Assembly: GCF_015062935.1 (NCBI RefSeq)
Contig: NZ_SUTM01000002.1
Span: 30,252-94,251 of the forward strand
Direction of reading: 5' to 3'
Length of the DNA stretch: 64,000 nt
From: Methanobrevibacter sp.
GTDB taxonomy: Archaea > Methanobacteriota > Methanobacteria > Methanobacteriales > Methanobacteriaceae
The notes below the pieces were generated by a model. It did no database searches, was not told the DNA's origin, and saw nothing but the letters and a program-made list of their open reading frames with translations. Position 1 is the stretch's first letter. Every line of letters begins with the position of its first letter. This document shows, one piece after another, positions 37,842-48,031 of the stretch. A program made the translations under genes and the position numbers.

Positions 37842-37871
37842 ATTGTTTTTAAAAAACAATACTCTTTTTTT
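37842..37871 (+). terminator. secG terminator
   Basis: ATTGTTTT (37842-37849) pairs with AAAACAAT (37853-37860), followed by a T-run at 37865-37871. Confidence 0.55.
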
Positions 37872-37885
37872 ATTTATTTGATACT

Positions 37886-38710
37886 ATGTTAACTAAAAGA
37901 ATTATTCCTTGTCTAGATTGTGATTTACAGGTTCCGGAAGGCAGAGTAGTTAAAGGAGTTGAATTCAAGGAAATTAAATATGCAGGAAATCCTGTTGACC
38001 TTGCAACACGCTACTATGAGGAAGGGGCCGATGAAGTGGTTGTCCTCGACATAACCGCATCTCATGAAAGAAGAGCTACAATGGCGGACGTCATTGACAG
38101 GTTAACCGAAAACGTGTTCATGCCAATCTGCGTAGGCGGAGGAATAAGGAAAGTTGACGATTATATAAAAATGCTTAAGGCAGGGGCGGATAAATGCTCA
38201 ACAAACACTGCCGCCATTAAAAATCCTGAGCTATTGACAGAAGCTTCAAAAGTTGTGGGATCTCAGGCTGTCGTTATCGGAATTGATGCTAAAAGAAGAT
38301 ATGTCGACCACCCGGATGACGCTCCGGATAAAACTGTCATTGAAACTGAAAAGGGTTACTGCTGGTTTGATACAAGTATTTACGGAGGACGTGAATTTAC
38401 AGGCATTGATGCAATCCAATGGGCAGTGGAATGTCAGGAACGTGGAGCCGGTGAAATTCTCTTGACCAGTATGGACGGGGACGGAACCCAGAACGGATAT
38501 GATATTGAATTGAATAAGACAATCAATGATGCGGTGGACATTCCTGTAATAGCCAGTGGCGGTGTCGGCGAGCCAAAACATATTCTTGAAGTTTTTGAAA
38601 AAACAGATGTTTCAGCGGCTCTTGCAGCAAGCATATTTCATTTTAACCAATATTCAATAGGCACTGTAAAGGAATATCTGAAAGAAAATAATGTGGCTGT
38701 CCGCTTATGA
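37886..38710 (+). CDS. hisF: Imidazole glycerol phosphate synthase subunit HisF
   Basis: 274-residue (beta-alpha)8 barrel, cyclase half of the HisF-HisH enzyme of histidine synthesis, which also yields AICAR. Catalytic Asp in PCLDCD (residue 11) and GIDAKRR (near 133), phosphate loops GGGIRKVDD and GGVGEPKH. It overlaps the next gene by 4 nt (ATGA). Confidence 0.95.
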   Translation: MLTKRIIPCLDCDLQVPEGRVVKGVEFKEIKYAGNPVDLATRYYEEGADEVVVLDITASHERRATMADVIDRLTENVFMPICVGGGIRKVDDYIKMLKAGADKCSTNTAAIKNPELLTEASKVVGSQAVVIGIDAKRRYVDHPDDAPDKTVIETEKGYCWFDTSIYGGREFTGIDAIQWAVECQERGAGEILLTSMDGDGTQNGYDIELNKTINDAVDIPVIASGGVGEPKHILEVFEKTDVSAALAASIFHFNQYSIGTVKEYLKENNVAVRL

Positions 38711-39621
38711 TTATCAAAAAACCTATTGATTTGGAACTGACCCAATTGTCCGGCCAGACTTCTCAGCCTCCATGGGCTGAAATCAACGGTACTTTTTCTA
38801 ATGTTGTTAATGTTAATGGAAATCAGGTTATTTTTAATGTAAAGCAATTCGGTGAATTTTTGGATTTTGATTTTGACGGGGATGTCTCTCAAAGCCAAGC
38901 CGTTTCAAAATTAAGCTACATCTTTGATTTGGATTTTGATTTGGATAGGTTTTATAAATATCTTGAAAATCATGCCGAGCTGGTGGAAATGTCAAAATTC
39001 TGCAATGGATTAAGACTGTTTTTGGCACCTGATCCTTTTGAATGCGTTATATCATCAATATGTTCTGCAAACAATTCCATAAAAAGATGGACAAAGTCAA
39101 TATCCGACATTAAGCATAACTGGGGAAATCAATATGGTGACTACTATACTTTTCCTAAAAGCTGCGATTTATTAAACATCTACCTGGATGAGGAAGAGGA
39201 ATTTGATTTGTCAGGCATTTCAGATATTGAAAGATGTACCAATAATCTTAAAAATTGCGGTGTCGGATATAGAGCACCATATATGAGAAAGGCAAGCGAG
39301 CTTTTTACAGATGAAATGGACCTTCAGGACATTTCAAAAATGTCTTATGAGGAAGCATTTGAAACTATTTTGAAGGTTCCGGGTGTAGGGCCAAAAGTGG
39401 CGGACTGCATTTTATTGTATGGATTTAACTTCAAAGAGGCCTTCCCAAGCGATGTATGGATTAAAAGAATAGTTTCATACCTTTACTTTGACGGAAAGGA
39501 TATAAGCGTTTCAAAGGTAAGGGAATTTGGTATGGAAGAGTTTGGAGATTATGCAGGCTATGTTCAGCTCTATATGTTTCATTATGCCCGCAAATCCGGT
39601 TTGATGGCAAAATTGAAGTAG
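38707..39621 (+). CDS. ogg: 8-oxoguanine DNA glycosylase, OGG1 type
   Basis: 304 residues. N-terminal OGG domain and HhH-GPD fold (about 115-290) with [16 protein letters not shown], where Lys is the Schiff-base nucleophile, and the catalytic Asp in FPSDVWIKR. It removes oxidised guanine from DNA. Translationally coupled to hisF by a 4-nt overlap. Confidence 0.92.
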   Translation: MIIKKPIDLELTQLSGQTSQPPWAEINGTFSNVVNVNGNQVIFNVKQFGEFLDFDFDGDVSQSQAVSKLSYIFDLDFDLDRFYKYLENHAELVEMSKFCNGLRLFLAPDPFECVISSICSANNSIKRWTKSISDIKHNWGNQYGDYYTFPKSCDLLNIYLDEEEEFDLSGISDIERCTNNLKNCGVGYRAPYMRKASELFTDEMDLQDISKMSYEEAFETILKVPGVGPKVADCILLYGFNFKEAFPSDVWIKRIVSYLYFDGKDISVSKVREFGMEEFGDYAGYVQLYMFHYARKSGLMAKLK

Positions 39622-39739
39622 TTTCATTTATGCTTTTAAGATTATTTTTTCATCATTATCGAACCTGTGGAATACTTAAAGATAGGGTTAATATTTTCAA
39701 TAGCCGTCCTTCTACAGTTATTTTAATTAATTGAATTTT

Positions 39740-39846
39740 ACATTAACGGCCGGTTTTTTTTGAATTTGAATTTAATTTTCAGTAGGGATATATATGAAAC
39801 TGTTTGAAAAAGCATATTTTAAGTAGCTAAATGCGGATGTTAATGT
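39740..39846. repeat. Dispersed intergenic element, copy 3
   Basis: ACATTAACGGC (39740-39750), 36 bp, GATATATATG (39787-39796) and perfect right inverted end GTTAATGT (39839-39846). It is in the 276-bp spacer before the MFS gene, where no other gene is visible. Confidence 0.58.
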
Positions 39847-39897
39847 TAACAACTGCATATAAGAGTTTATATTCTATAATTACCATATATTTCCTTG

Positions 39898-41262
39898 ATG
39901 GAGAGCAAAAATTTAATATTAATTATTTGTACAATATTGTCATTTTTTACGGTGTTTGCCGTTAATGCGGTTACAATTGTTATTCCGTCCATTGCAGCGG
40001 AATATGGAATGAGTAATATTATTCAAAACTGGGTTACTATTATCTTTTTGCTGGTTGTGGCTGTACTGTCCGTTCCTGCAGGTCAAATTTCAGGAAAATA
40101 CGGCCTTAAAAAAGTTACAATTTTAAGTATAATCTTATTTATTATAATTTCAATTGTCAATGTTCTTGTCACATCACAGGAACAGTTCCTCGTATGCAGA
40201 TTTGTTCTGGGAATTTCTCTGGCTTTTATTAACGTTACTTCAATGGCAATGATTGTTTCCGTATTTCCTCCTGAGGAACGTGGAAAAGCATTGGGGATAA
40301 ACATTACAGGAGTTTATGTAGGCCTGTCACTGTCTCCCGTTCTTGGTGGAATTTTAGACTATAATCTGGGATGGAGATCAGTAGTGCTATTTGGCGTACC
40401 GTTCTTGTTTGCAATTCTGGCCCTGCTTTTAACAAAAATAGATGAAGAGTGGAGCTCATTTGAAAACATTCCTCTGGATATTAAAGGGTCACTCACATAC
40501 GGTATTGGAATGGTACTTTTCATGTACGGCTTTACAATACTGAATACTGCAATGGGAATTGCATTGACTGTTTTGGGAATCATTATTTTAATCGGTTTTG
40601 CTTTAATAGAACTGAGAGAGAAAAATCCTGTATTTGACATAAAATTTTTCAAAAATCATAAATTCCTCTCAGCAAATTTTGCATCACTATGCGCATATCT
40701 GGCGACATATGCTGTTACAACAATTTTAAATTATCATCTGCAATACATTAAAGGCCTTGATTCACAGACTGCAGGAATGATATTGCTTGCAGCACCGTTG
40801 TGCCAGGTTGTTCTCGCTCCAATTGCAGGAAGACTTTCTGATAAGTTTGTTCCGCAAATTCTTGCAGCTATTGGAATGGCATTAGGTACAATTTCACTAT
40901 TTTTATTCTCATCACTGAGCAGCACAACTTCAATGGAATTTCTCTTTGTTGCAATGATAATCTACGGTATTGGTTTTGGACTTTTCTCACCGCCGAATAC
41001 AAATGTCATTATGGGTTCTGTTCCTCCTAAAGACACATCGGTGGCATCAGCGGCAGTTGCAACAATGCGTACTGTCGGTCAGGCAATGAGTATGGGAATA
41101 TTGACACTGGTATTTGCATTTGTGATGGGCAATGTGCCTATGATTGAGCAATACTATCCTCTATTGATTACTAGCTGTCAAATAACCTGTCTGATTTGTG
41201 TGATATTATGTATAGCATCTGTATTTGCTTCATTTGTAGGTATTAAATCCAGTGAGGTTTAG
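39898..41262 (+). CDS. MFS multidrug exporter, 14-TM (EmrB/QacA) type
   Basis: 454 residues with about 14 hydrophobic segments. Motif A GQISGKYGLKKV after helix 2, motif C GLSLSPVLGGILDY in helix 5. DHA2-family exporters expel drugs with protons. Start ATG 39898; an in-frame TTG precedes it by 3 nt. No Shine-Dalgarno is evident. It stands alone between ogg and a convergent cyclophilin gene. Confidence 0.92.
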   Translation: MESKNLILIICTILSFFTVFAVNAVTIVIPSIAAEYGMSNIIQNWVTIIFLLVVAVLSVPAGQISGKYGLKKVTILSIILFIIISIVNVLVTSQEQFLVCRFVLGISLAFINVTSMAMIVSVFPPEERGKALGINITGVYVGLSLSPVLGGILDYNLGWRSVVLFGVPFLFAILALLLTKIDEEWSSFENIPLDIKGSLTYGIGMVLFMYGFTILNTAMGIALTVLGIIILIGFALIELREKNPVFDIKFFKNHKFLSANFASLCAYLATYAVTTILNYHLQYIKGLDSQTAGMILLAAPLCQVVLAPIAGRLSDKFVPQILAAIGMALGTISLFLFSSLSSTTSMEFLFVAMIIYGIGFGLFSPPNTNVIMGSVPPKDTSVASAAVATMRTVGQAMSMGILTLVFAFVMGNVPMIEQYYPLLITSCQITCLICVILCIASVFASFVGIKSSEV

Positions 41263-41373
41263 TTAAATATAATCAAATTAATATATTTAAAATTAGCAGT
41301 TTAAATGGGAGCAATTACATGCCCGTACAATTTTTTCTATTTTCAGCACGTAATAAGTTTAAATTAATTTATT

Positions 41374-41410
41374 TAAAAAAAAGAAAAGTGAAAGATAAGA
41401 ATTATCTTTC
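41374..41410 (-). terminator. Cyclophilin gene terminator
   Basis: GAAAGATAA (41390-41398) and TTATCTTTC (41402-41410) form a perfect 9-bp stem overlapping the stop codon, followed on the minus strand by a T-tract (complement of 41375-41386). Confidence 0.65.
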
Positions 41411-41833
41411 TTCAACGGTCACTCTGTTCATTTTGTCTCCTTGACGGATTGCATTAACAACATCTTGACCTTCAATAACTTGACCGAATACAGTGTGTAC
41501 TCCGTCTAAGTGTGGTTGTGGTGAGTGAGTAATAAAGAATTGGCTTCCACCGGTGTCTTTACCTGCGTGTGCCATGGATAGAGCACCAGTACCGTGTCTG
41601 TGTGGGTTTCCTTCGGTTTCACATTTGATTGTGTAACCTGGTCCGCCAGTACCGTCTCCTCTAGGACAGCCTCCCTGAATTACAAAGTTAGGAATAACTC
41701 TGTGGAAGGTTAATCCGTCATAGAAACCTTCTTTGATTAATTTTTCAAAGTTAGCTACAGTTCCAGGTGCTTCATTCGGGAAGAGTTCTAAAACAATGTT
41801 CCCTTTATCAGTTTCAATAGTTGCGACTTTCAT
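41402..41833 (-). CDS. Cyclophilin-type peptidyl-prolyl isomerase
   Basis: 143 residues, single-domain cytosolic cyclophilin. [20 protein letters not shown] (catalytic Arg), [23 protein letters not shown] and HTVFGQV are all present. Divergent from argD. Confidence 0.95.
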   Translation of the reverse strand: MKVATIETDKGNIVLELFPNEAPGTVANFEKLIKEGFYDGLTFHRVIPNFVIQGGCPRGDGTGGPGYTIKCETEGNPHRHGTGALSMAHAGKDTGGSQFFITHSPQPHLDGVHTVFGQVIEGQDVVNAIRQGDKMNRVTVEER

Positions 41834-41902
41834 TTTATCACCTATTTTTATATAATACTATTACTATAAGTATTATTGAATAAATAGTTAATGGAGGATA
41901 AA

Positions 41903-43063
41903 ATGAATACTCAGGATTTAATTAAGATTGAAGATGATTATTTCATTAACACTTTCACAAGACAGCCTGTCGTATTGGACCACGGTGATGGTGTTAAAGT
42001 AACTGATATTGATGGAAATGAATATATTGACATGTTTGCAGGTATTGCAGTTAATGCTTTAGGTCACAATCATCCTGCATTGGTTAAAGCTATTCAGGAC
42101 CAGGCAGAAAAGCTCATTCACATTTCAAGCATTTACTACAACGAACCTGCTTTAATTTACGCTAAAAAATTAATTGACAAAACCAGCTTTGACAGAATAT
42201 TTTATGCAAACAGTGGAGCTGAAGCAAACGAAGGAGCTATCAAGTTAGCTGTCAAATACACTGGAAAAAGCGAAATCATATCAACCGTAGATTCATTCCA
42301 CGGAAGAACAATAATGACTCTCGCTGCAACAGGTCATGAAGAATATCATGAACCATTCAAGGCAGTAATGCCAAAAGGATTCATCAACGTACCATACAAT
42401 GACATCGATGCAATCAAAGAGGCAATCACTGAAAATACTGCAGCTATTATTGTTGAACCTATCCAAGGGGAAGGCGGAGTAAACGTCCCTGACAAAGATT
42501 ACTTAAAACAAATCGAAGAAATCTGCCATGAAAAGGATATTGTTTTCATTGTGGATGAAGTACAAACCGGATTTGGAAGATGCGGAACATTATTCGCCCA
42601 TGAACTTTTTGACGTTAAACCTGACATAATGACCATGGCTAAAGGAATAGGTGGAGGAGTCCCAATGGGAGGAATCCTTGCAACCGAAAAAGTAGCAAGC
42701 GCATTTGTACCGGGAGATCACGGAACCACATTTGGTGGAGGACCTTTAGTCTGTGCAGCTGCAAATGCAGTACTGGACACTTTCGATGAAGAAAACATCC
42801 TTGACAATGTTAATGAAGTCGGCGAATACTTCATTGAAGAGTTGAAAAAATTAGACAAAGAAATCATTGCTGATGTAAGAGGTAAAGGTCTAATGGTCGG
42901 TTTGGAACTGACCAAACCTGGAGCAGAATACGTTGATAAACTCAGAGAAGCAGGATTTTTAATTAACTGCACTGCAGGTAATGTATTAAGATTTGTTCCA
43001 CCACTGATAATTACCAAAGAAGACATCGATGAATTTGTTAAAGCTTTAGACGAAATATTATAG
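41903..43063 (+). CDS. argD: Acetylornithine aminotransferase
   Basis: 386 residues, PLP-dependent class III aminotransferase of arginine (possibly also lysine) synthesis. NSGAEANEGAIKLA (phosphate loop), VEPIQGEGGVNVP, VDEVQTGFGRCG and the PLP lysine in TMAKGIGGG (near 240). ATG 41903 with GGAGG 5 nt upstream is preferred over ATG 41891. Confidence 0.94.
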   Translation: MNTQDLIKIEDDYFINTFTRQPVVLDHGDGVKVTDIDGNEYIDMFAGIAVNALGHNHPALVKAIQDQAEKLIHISSIYYNEPALIYAKKLIDKTSFDRIFYANSGAEANEGAIKLAVKYTGKSEIISTVDSFHGRTIMTLAATGHEEYHEPFKAVMPKGFINVPYNDIDAIKEAITENTAAIIVEPIQGEGGVNVPDKDYLKQIEEICHEKDIVFIVDEVQTGFGRCGTLFAHELFDVKPDIMTMAKGIGGGVPMGGILATEKVASAFVPGDHGTTFGGGPLVCAAANAVLDTFDEENILDNVNEVGEYFIEELKKLDKEIIADVRGKGLMVGLELTKPGAEYVDKLREAGFLINCTAGNVLRFVPPLIITKEDIDEFVKALDEIL

Positions 43064-43071
43064 GTGATTTA

Positions 43072-43773
43072 ATGGGTGTCCATAATGAATATTCATGCAG
43101 CGAATGCGGATTTAAATTGGAGGATTCTTCAAATATCTTCTGGATAGATTTTGACAGAAATGTTCATGTGGATATTTTAACCGTTAAAGCATCTTCTGAA
43201 GCTTCCAAAGCTCTGGTTTCTGGAGGAATCTATAAATATTACTGTTATAACTGCGGGGAAGTTATCTATAACTTCCATATAACCTCTAAAGAAGAAGCTA
43301 TTCGCAATGAGGAAATTATTTTCCTTCTTGAGAAACTTGACAAAAATGTTAAAATCATCGATTTCGACGCCAAATTCCAAAACTGCATAGAATGCGGCAA
43401 AAATCTTGATTTGAAAATGAAAAAATCATTTGCGCTTGACAGTGAAGGAAACTTCTGCATAGACGATCCGAAATTAAATGACTTTTCAGACAAGATGCTG
43501 GATTTAAGCGGTAAATACTACGGTTATTACTGTAAGGACTGTTCAAAGCAAATCAACAAATTTGTAATTTTTGAAAACAATGCAGATTTGGATGAGTCTT
43601 TAATAAAAGAGATTTTGGAAGACCATACCAATGAACTGACAGTATTTCTTGATGACACTTATGCGTTATGCCCTCATTGCGGGGGAGAACTCAGCGTATT
43701 GGGAGAATCTTCTAAATGTCCAAGCTGCAAAAAAGGCGAATTGAAATTGGTTAATCGAACCTTCATCGACTAG
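43072..43773 (+). CDS. Hypothetical zinc-ribbon protein
   Basis: 233 residues with six CxxC pairs that form three ribbons: CSECG with CYNCG, CIECG with CKDCS, and CPHCG with CPSCK. The first two ribbons look like a duplication (about 8-75 and 107-160). No catalytic domain. Follows argD by 8 nt. Role unknown; nucleic-acid or protein binding is likely. Confidence 0.8.
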   Translation: MGVHNEYSCSECGFKLEDSSNIFWIDFDRNVHVDILTVKASSEASKALVSGGIYKYYCYNCGEVIYNFHITSKEEAIRNEEIIFLLEKLDKNVKIIDFDAKFQNCIECGKNLDLKMKKSFALDSEGNFCIDDPKLNDFSDKMLDLSGKYYGYYCKDCSKQINKFVIFENNADLDESLIKEILEDHTNELTVFLDDTYALCPHCGGELSVLGESSKCPSCKKGELKLVNRTFID

Positions 43774-44168
43774 ATTTCCCAATTTCTTTTTTCTAATAAT
43801 TTTTTAAGTGATGTTGAAATCTCTAATGTTCTGATTTCATCCAGACTTGCCCACATCCACTCTGTGTGCTCATCACTGATTTTAACTTCACCTTCAACCT
43901 CATCAAAATACATCATAATCTGCACGGTACGCTTGTGCATGTAGTCGTTTTGAACTGCATCGCAAAAGTCACCAACTTTAACGTCAAGATTTGTTTCCTC
44001 CTTGATTTCACGTACAAGCGCATCTGCGAAAAATTCTCCCTTTTCAACCTTGCCTCCGGGCAATTCCCACATTTCAGGGTCGGTTCTGCTTTTCGGATGT
44101 CTTTTGACGATTAGGATTTTATCATTATTTTTGATTATTCCTCTAACGGTAAGTCCATATGCTTTCAT
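43770..44168 (-). CDS. Nudix hydrolase, MutT-like
   Basis: 132 residues. Nudix box GGKVEKGEFFADALVREIKE-ETNLD (about 38-62) preceded by MWELPGG. Probably sanitises oxidised or excess nucleotides. Overlaps the convergent zinc-ribbon gene by 4 nt. Confidence 0.9.
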   Translation of the reverse strand: MKAYGLTVRGIIKNNDKILIVKRHPKSRTDPEMWELPGGKVEKGEFFADALVREIKEETNLDVKVGDFCDAVQNDYMHKRTVQIMMYFDEVEGEVKISDEHTEWMWASLDEIRTLEISTSLKKLLEKRNWEI

Positions 44169-44201
44169 ATTGTTATTTTAAATGAAATAGGATAAGAATT
44201 T

Positions 44202-44987
44202 TTAGTATGTCATTCCCCTAAATACCCCTATTGCCAGTGATGTTAAAAAGACGGTAGTTATGAAAAATATTGAAGGGAATGCAATATATGCAAATATAAA
44301 GAAAATTAATGCAAAAATCAGTTCGCTTCTATGTCCGTCCAGTTCTATTTGGTAATACTCGGCCAGTTCGTATATTATCGGAAATATGATGAATGAGGCC
44401 GTAATCCATATGATTTCATAAACATGACCGTAAGGCGCCAGGATGTACATAATTACAGGAACAGTGATGAAACTGACTATTCCGCTGTTAATTTCTTCAT
44501 ATGGTAAATATTTTTTCAGATATATGTTTGGCCATAGGGATGCGGAATATAATATGCATGCAGGCCATGAATACTGCCCGAAACTCAAGATCAATCCGGC
44601 TATCAGTCCGCATAAATAGAATGCATTGACACTCACGTTTACATTGCGCTTAAGCAATATCAGCAGTATGACTGAGTTGAGTGAGTATGCAAGGAAAAGC
44701 AATTCCATAAACAGGTCAATATTTAAGAATAAGAGTATTATAAATCCGATGAAATATGAAATTGCATTTGATACTGAGCAAACGTTAAATGTATATTTTT
44801 CCTGCTTTTCAAGTAAAAAGTTGCTTATTTTAGGAATAACTAATGCAGTTAACACAGATACTGCCGCCAAAACTATGAATTCGGAGGTATCCGAAGATAC
44901 GGCTGTGCATATTATCAAAAGCAGCGGGACGCATATTATGTTATAGTCTGTAATTTTTGATATTCCCTTAATAAGTTTTGTAAACAT
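44202..44987 (-). CDS. Unknown multispanning membrane protein
   Basis: 261 residues, about eight hydrophobic segments and few charged residues. The segment YHQIELDGHRSELIFALI-like loop (IELDGHRSE, near 225) is the most polar and could hold function. No family recognised. Sits 33 bp before the Nudix gene on the same strand. Confidence 0.75.
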   Translation of the reverse strand: MFTKLIKGISKITDYNIICVPLLLIICTAVSSDTSEFIVLAAVSVLTALVIPKISNFLLEKQEKYTFNVCSVSNAISYFIGFIILLFLNIDLFMELLFLAYSLNSVILLILLKRNVNVSVNAFYLCGLIAGLILSFGQYSWPACILYSASLWPNIYLKKYLPYEEINSGIVSFITVPVIMYILAPYGHVYEIIWITASFIIFPIIYELAEYYQIELDGHRSELIFALIFFIFAYIAFPSIFFITTVFLTSLAIGVFRGMTY

Positions 44988-45106
44988 TATTTTACATTAT
45001 GTTCTTTTAATTTAAACTTCTATCGGCAAAATCCTTTCCTTCATTAGTTTTAAATAGCTTAAACTAAATATTTTTATACATAATGTAACTTTTTAGGAGT
45101 TTTATT

Positions 45107-46390
45107 ATGGATTTAAATATTAAAGTAAACGATAAAAACCATTTAGATATAGGCGGTGCCGATGCATTAGACATCGCAGAAGAATTCGGAACTCCAACCT
45201 ATGTAATTGACGAGAATAGGATAAGAGATAACTATAACAGATTTTACTCTGCTTTTTCAAAATACTATTCTGATTTTAAAGTGTTTTACGCATGTAAAGC
45301 AAATACCAACATTGCCGTAATGAAAATATTGGAAAGCGAAGGATGCTGCATTGATGCAGTTTCCCCTGGAGAAGTTCACATTGCAAAAATGCTCGGATTT
45401 TCAGGTGACAGAATATTATTCACAGGTAACAACATTACCAATGACGAGTTAAAATTCGTTCACGATGAAGGTGCTGTTTTAAACATCGATTCCGTATCAG
45501 CACTTAACAGATTAGCTAAAATGGTTGACCCTGAAGGGCTAAAAATATCTTTCAGAGTAAACCCGATGGTTGGTGCAGGACACCATGACCACTGTATCAC
45601 TGGTGGAGTAATGAGTAAATTTGGTATAATGGACAATGAAGCTGTTGAAGTTTATACCATGGCTAAAGAATTAGGATTTAATCCTGTCGGTATGCACTCA
45701 CACATCGGATCCGGAATCCTGGACCCTGAACCATTTAAACTCGCAATCGAATCCACAATGGACATTGCAGGTAAAGTTCACCAGGAAGCTGGAATCGACT
45801 TTGAATTCGTTGATTTCGGTGGAGGTGTAGGAATTCCATACACTCCTGAAGAAAACATTGTTGACTTGGACAAGTTTGCAGAAGTCAATGTGGGACTTTT
45901 CAAAGAAAAACTTGAAGCATATGATATGGGCAACCCAACAATGTATCTTGAACCTGGAAGATACCTGGTTGGAGATGCAGCTGTCCTTTTAGTAACTGTA
46001 AACAGTGTAAAACAAAGCTACAGAAAATTCATAGGTGTAGACGCTGGTTTCCACACACTCTTAAGACCGGCAATGTATGATTCATACCACCACATTGTAG
46101 ATGCAAGCAAAATGGACGCTCCAAATACTCAGGAAGTGGACATTGCAGGTAACGTATGTGAATCCGGAGATTTATTCGCACGTGACAGGCCGATGCCTGA
46201 CGTTGAAGAAGGAGATGTATTGGGTATAATGAATGCAGGTGCATACGGATTTACAATGTCATCCAACTACAATTCAAGACCATTATGTTCTGAAATACTG
46301 GTCACTGACGGCAAATGCAATGTAGTACGTGAAAGAGAAACCTTTGAAGACTTATATGCAAAACAAAGCATTCCACCACATTTAAAATAA
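45107..46390 (+). CDS. lysA: Diaminopimelate decarboxylase
   Basis: 427 residues, fold type III PLP enzyme giving lysine, which is also used in pseudomurein. PLP lysine in [13 protein letters not shown] (near residue 64), [29 protein letters not shown] and the [11 protein letters not shown] active-site loop. RBS AGGAG, TATA near 45072. It leads an operon with dapF (9-nt gap). Confidence 0.96.
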   Translation: MDLNIKVNDKNHLDIGGADALDIAEEFGTPTYVIDENRIRDNYNRFYSAFSKYYSDFKVFYACKANTNIAVMKILESEGCCIDAVSPGEVHIAKMLGFSGDRILFTGNNITNDELKFVHDEGAVLNIDSVSALNRLAKMVDPEGLKISFRVNPMVGAGHHDHCITGGVMSKFGIMDNEAVEVYTMAKELGFNPVGMHSHIGSGILDPEPFKLAIESTMDIAGKVHQEAGIDFEFVDFGGGVGIPYTPEENIVDLDKFAEVNVGLFKEKLEAYDMGNPTMYLEPGRYLVGDAAVLLVTVNSVKQSYRKFIGVDAGFHTLLRPAMYDSYHHIVDASKMDAPNTQEVDIAGNVCESGDLFARDRPMPDVEEGDVLGIMNAGAYGFTMSSNYNSRPLCSEILVTDGKCNVVRERETFEDLYAKQSIPPHLK

Positions 46391-46399
46391 GTTGATAGC

Positions 46400-47260
46400 A
46401 TGGTAGATTTAAAAGGACTGAAATTTTCAAAAATGCACGGAATAGGTAATGACTTTCCAATAATCGATGAAAGCAAAGGAGAAGTCATTCCCGAAGCAGA
46501 CAAACCAGAAGCATGCAGAATACTATGTCACAGAAATTTCGGTGTAGGCGGAGATGGAGTACTGTTTGTAGAGCCATCTGAAGTAGCTGACATTGGATAC
46601 AGAATGTTCAATCCTGACGGAAGCGAAGCTGAAATGTGCGGAAACGGTATAAGATGCTTTGGAGATTTCGTATACAGAAAAGGCATTTTAAAACAGGAAA
46701 AAATGACCGTTGAAACCAGAGCAGGAATCAAAACAATTGAAATCACATTGGAAGATGATGAACCTGTACTGTTCAAAGTGGACATGGGTTTATCCACCTT
46801 TAAAACTCCTAAAATTCCAATGACTTCAGATAAGGAAGAGTTCCTCGACGGTGAGCTTGAAGTTCTTGATACCACTTTCAATGTAACTGCAATCAGTGTC
46901 GGAAATCCTCACGCAATAATCTTTGTCGATAATGTTGATGAAGTTGACATTAACAAATACGGTCCTGCAATTGAGGCTCATGAAGTTTTCCCTGAAAAGA
47001 TTAATGTGCACTTCGTTGAAGTCATATCCAAAAACGAAGGAAAAATGATTACATGGGAAAGAGGTGCCGGCGTAACATTGGCATGCGGTACCGGTGCAAC
47101 ATCCACAGCCATTTCAGGTTTCAAGTTAGGCCTGTTTGAAGAAAATGTATTGCTTCAGCTGCCTGGCGGTGACTTAAACTTTACAGTTTATGAAAAAGAG
47201 GATGCTCTCGGAGCCTTCATGGAAGGTCCTGCAGAGCTTGTTTTCGATGGAGAATTCTAA
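46400..47260 (+). CDS. dapF: Diaminopimelate epimerase
   Basis: 286 residues. Converts LL- to meso-diaminopimelate for LysA. The catalytic cysteines sit in MCGNGIRCFGDF (near 82) and LACGTGATSTA (near 231). N-terminal FSKMHGIGNDF is typical. Confidence 0.96.
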   Translation: MVDLKGLKFSKMHGIGNDFPIIDESKGEVIPEADKPEACRILCHRNFGVGGDGVLFVEPSEVADIGYRMFNPDGSEAEMCGNGIRCFGDFVYRKGILKQEKMTVETRAGIKTIEITLEDDEPVLFKVDMGLSTFKTPKIPMTSDKEEFLDGELEVLDTTFNVTAISVGNPHAIIFVDNVDEVDINKYGPAIEAHEVFPEKINVHFVEVISKNEGKMITWERGAGVTLACGTGATSTAISGFKLGLFEENVLLQLPGGDLNFTVYEKEDALGAFMEGPAELVFDGEF

Positions 47261-47274
47261 TTCTCCTTTTTTTT
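47249..47274 (+). terminator. lysA-dapF terminator
   Basis: GGAGAATT (47249-47256) and AATTCTCC (47259-47266) form a perfect stem through the dapF stop, followed by eight T (47267-47274). Confidence 0.75.
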
Positions 47275-47431
47275 AATTATTTTTTCTCATATATCCAGTT
47301 ATCATCATCAAAATTGCTACAATAATAAGCAGTATTCCTAAATATGCGTATTTTGTTGTAATCAAAAGGAATATCACAGCAATAATTAAAAATACAACTC
47401 CTATAATTATTGATTTCATTCCGCTGTCCAT
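47273..47431 (-). CDS. Small two-TM membrane protein
   Basis: 52 residues from ATG 47431 (GAGGTG upstream; an ATG at 47458 is less likely). Two hydrophobic helices (about 6-23 and 27-45) with a charged tail YMRKNN. No family recognised. Follows the hemK-like gene by 10 nt. Confidence 0.6.
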   Translation of the reverse strand: MDSGMKSIIIGVVFLIIAVIFLLITTKYAYLGILLIIVAILMMITGYMRKNN

Positions 47432-47441
47432 ATTTTCACCT

Positions 47442-48026
47442 CTATATTTTATATGCATTAATTAATGTGATATCTTCAAAAAAGAAATGTTCTTTAGCTT
47501 TAATTTCAGCTATAAAACCTAGTTTATCCAACATTTCAAGAGTCATGTCATTGTCTGAAAATGAAGACTGTATCACCTGGACAATTCCACCATCATTTAA
47601 ATAATTTGACACTTCATTTAAAAATAAATCTATGACTTTCCTACCATTTAATCCACCGTCGAATGCATAATTTAAATTGCTATCAATAACTTCGTCTTCT
47701 TCGGTAGGCAGATATGGAGTATTAAATAAAATTACATCAAACTTTCTATTTTTCACAGGTTCGAAAAGGTTTCCAAACAATATTTCAATGTTTTCAATTC
47801 CGTTTGCCTCGAAGTTTTTTCTCGCAAGCTCACAGGCATCGAAGTTAATGTCTGTAACTGTAATTTTGTCTGTCAGTTTTGAAGCGTACATTGCAACAAT
47901 TCCGGAACCTGTTCCTATTTCCAAAACGCTTTGTCCTTCTTTTATTTCCAGATTTTCTGCAAGTAAATAGCTGTCTTCTGCTGGAATGTAAACGTTTTCA
48001 TCAGTATTTAAAACAAATTCGCTCAT
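47442..48026 (-). CDS. HemK/PrmC-related N5-glutamine methyltransferase
   Basis: 194 residues, class I SAM methyltransferase. VLEIGTGSGIVAMYA (SAM motif I, near 35) and FNTPYLPTEEDE (near 105) in place of the usual NPPY. It is of the short HEMK2/Mtq2 type that methylates the GGQ of release factor aRF1. The Thr in NTPY is a mild departure. Confidence 0.88.
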   Translation of the reverse strand: MSEFVLNTDENVYIPAEDSYLLAENLEIKEGQSVLEIGTGSGIVAMYASKLTDKITVTDINFDACELARKNFEANGIENIEILFGNLFEPVKNRKFDVILFNTPYLPTEEDEVIDSNLNYAFDGGLNGRKVIDLFLNEVSNYLNDGGIVQVIQSSFSDNDMTLEMLDKLGFIAEIKAKEHFFFEDITLINAYKI

Positions 48027-48031
48027 CGTAT

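Noticed and set aside
39958-39968. Fourth copy of the GCCGTTAATG motif
   Set aside because: It lies inside the MFS coding sequence, has no GATATATAT at the right distance and no inverted partner; chance match.
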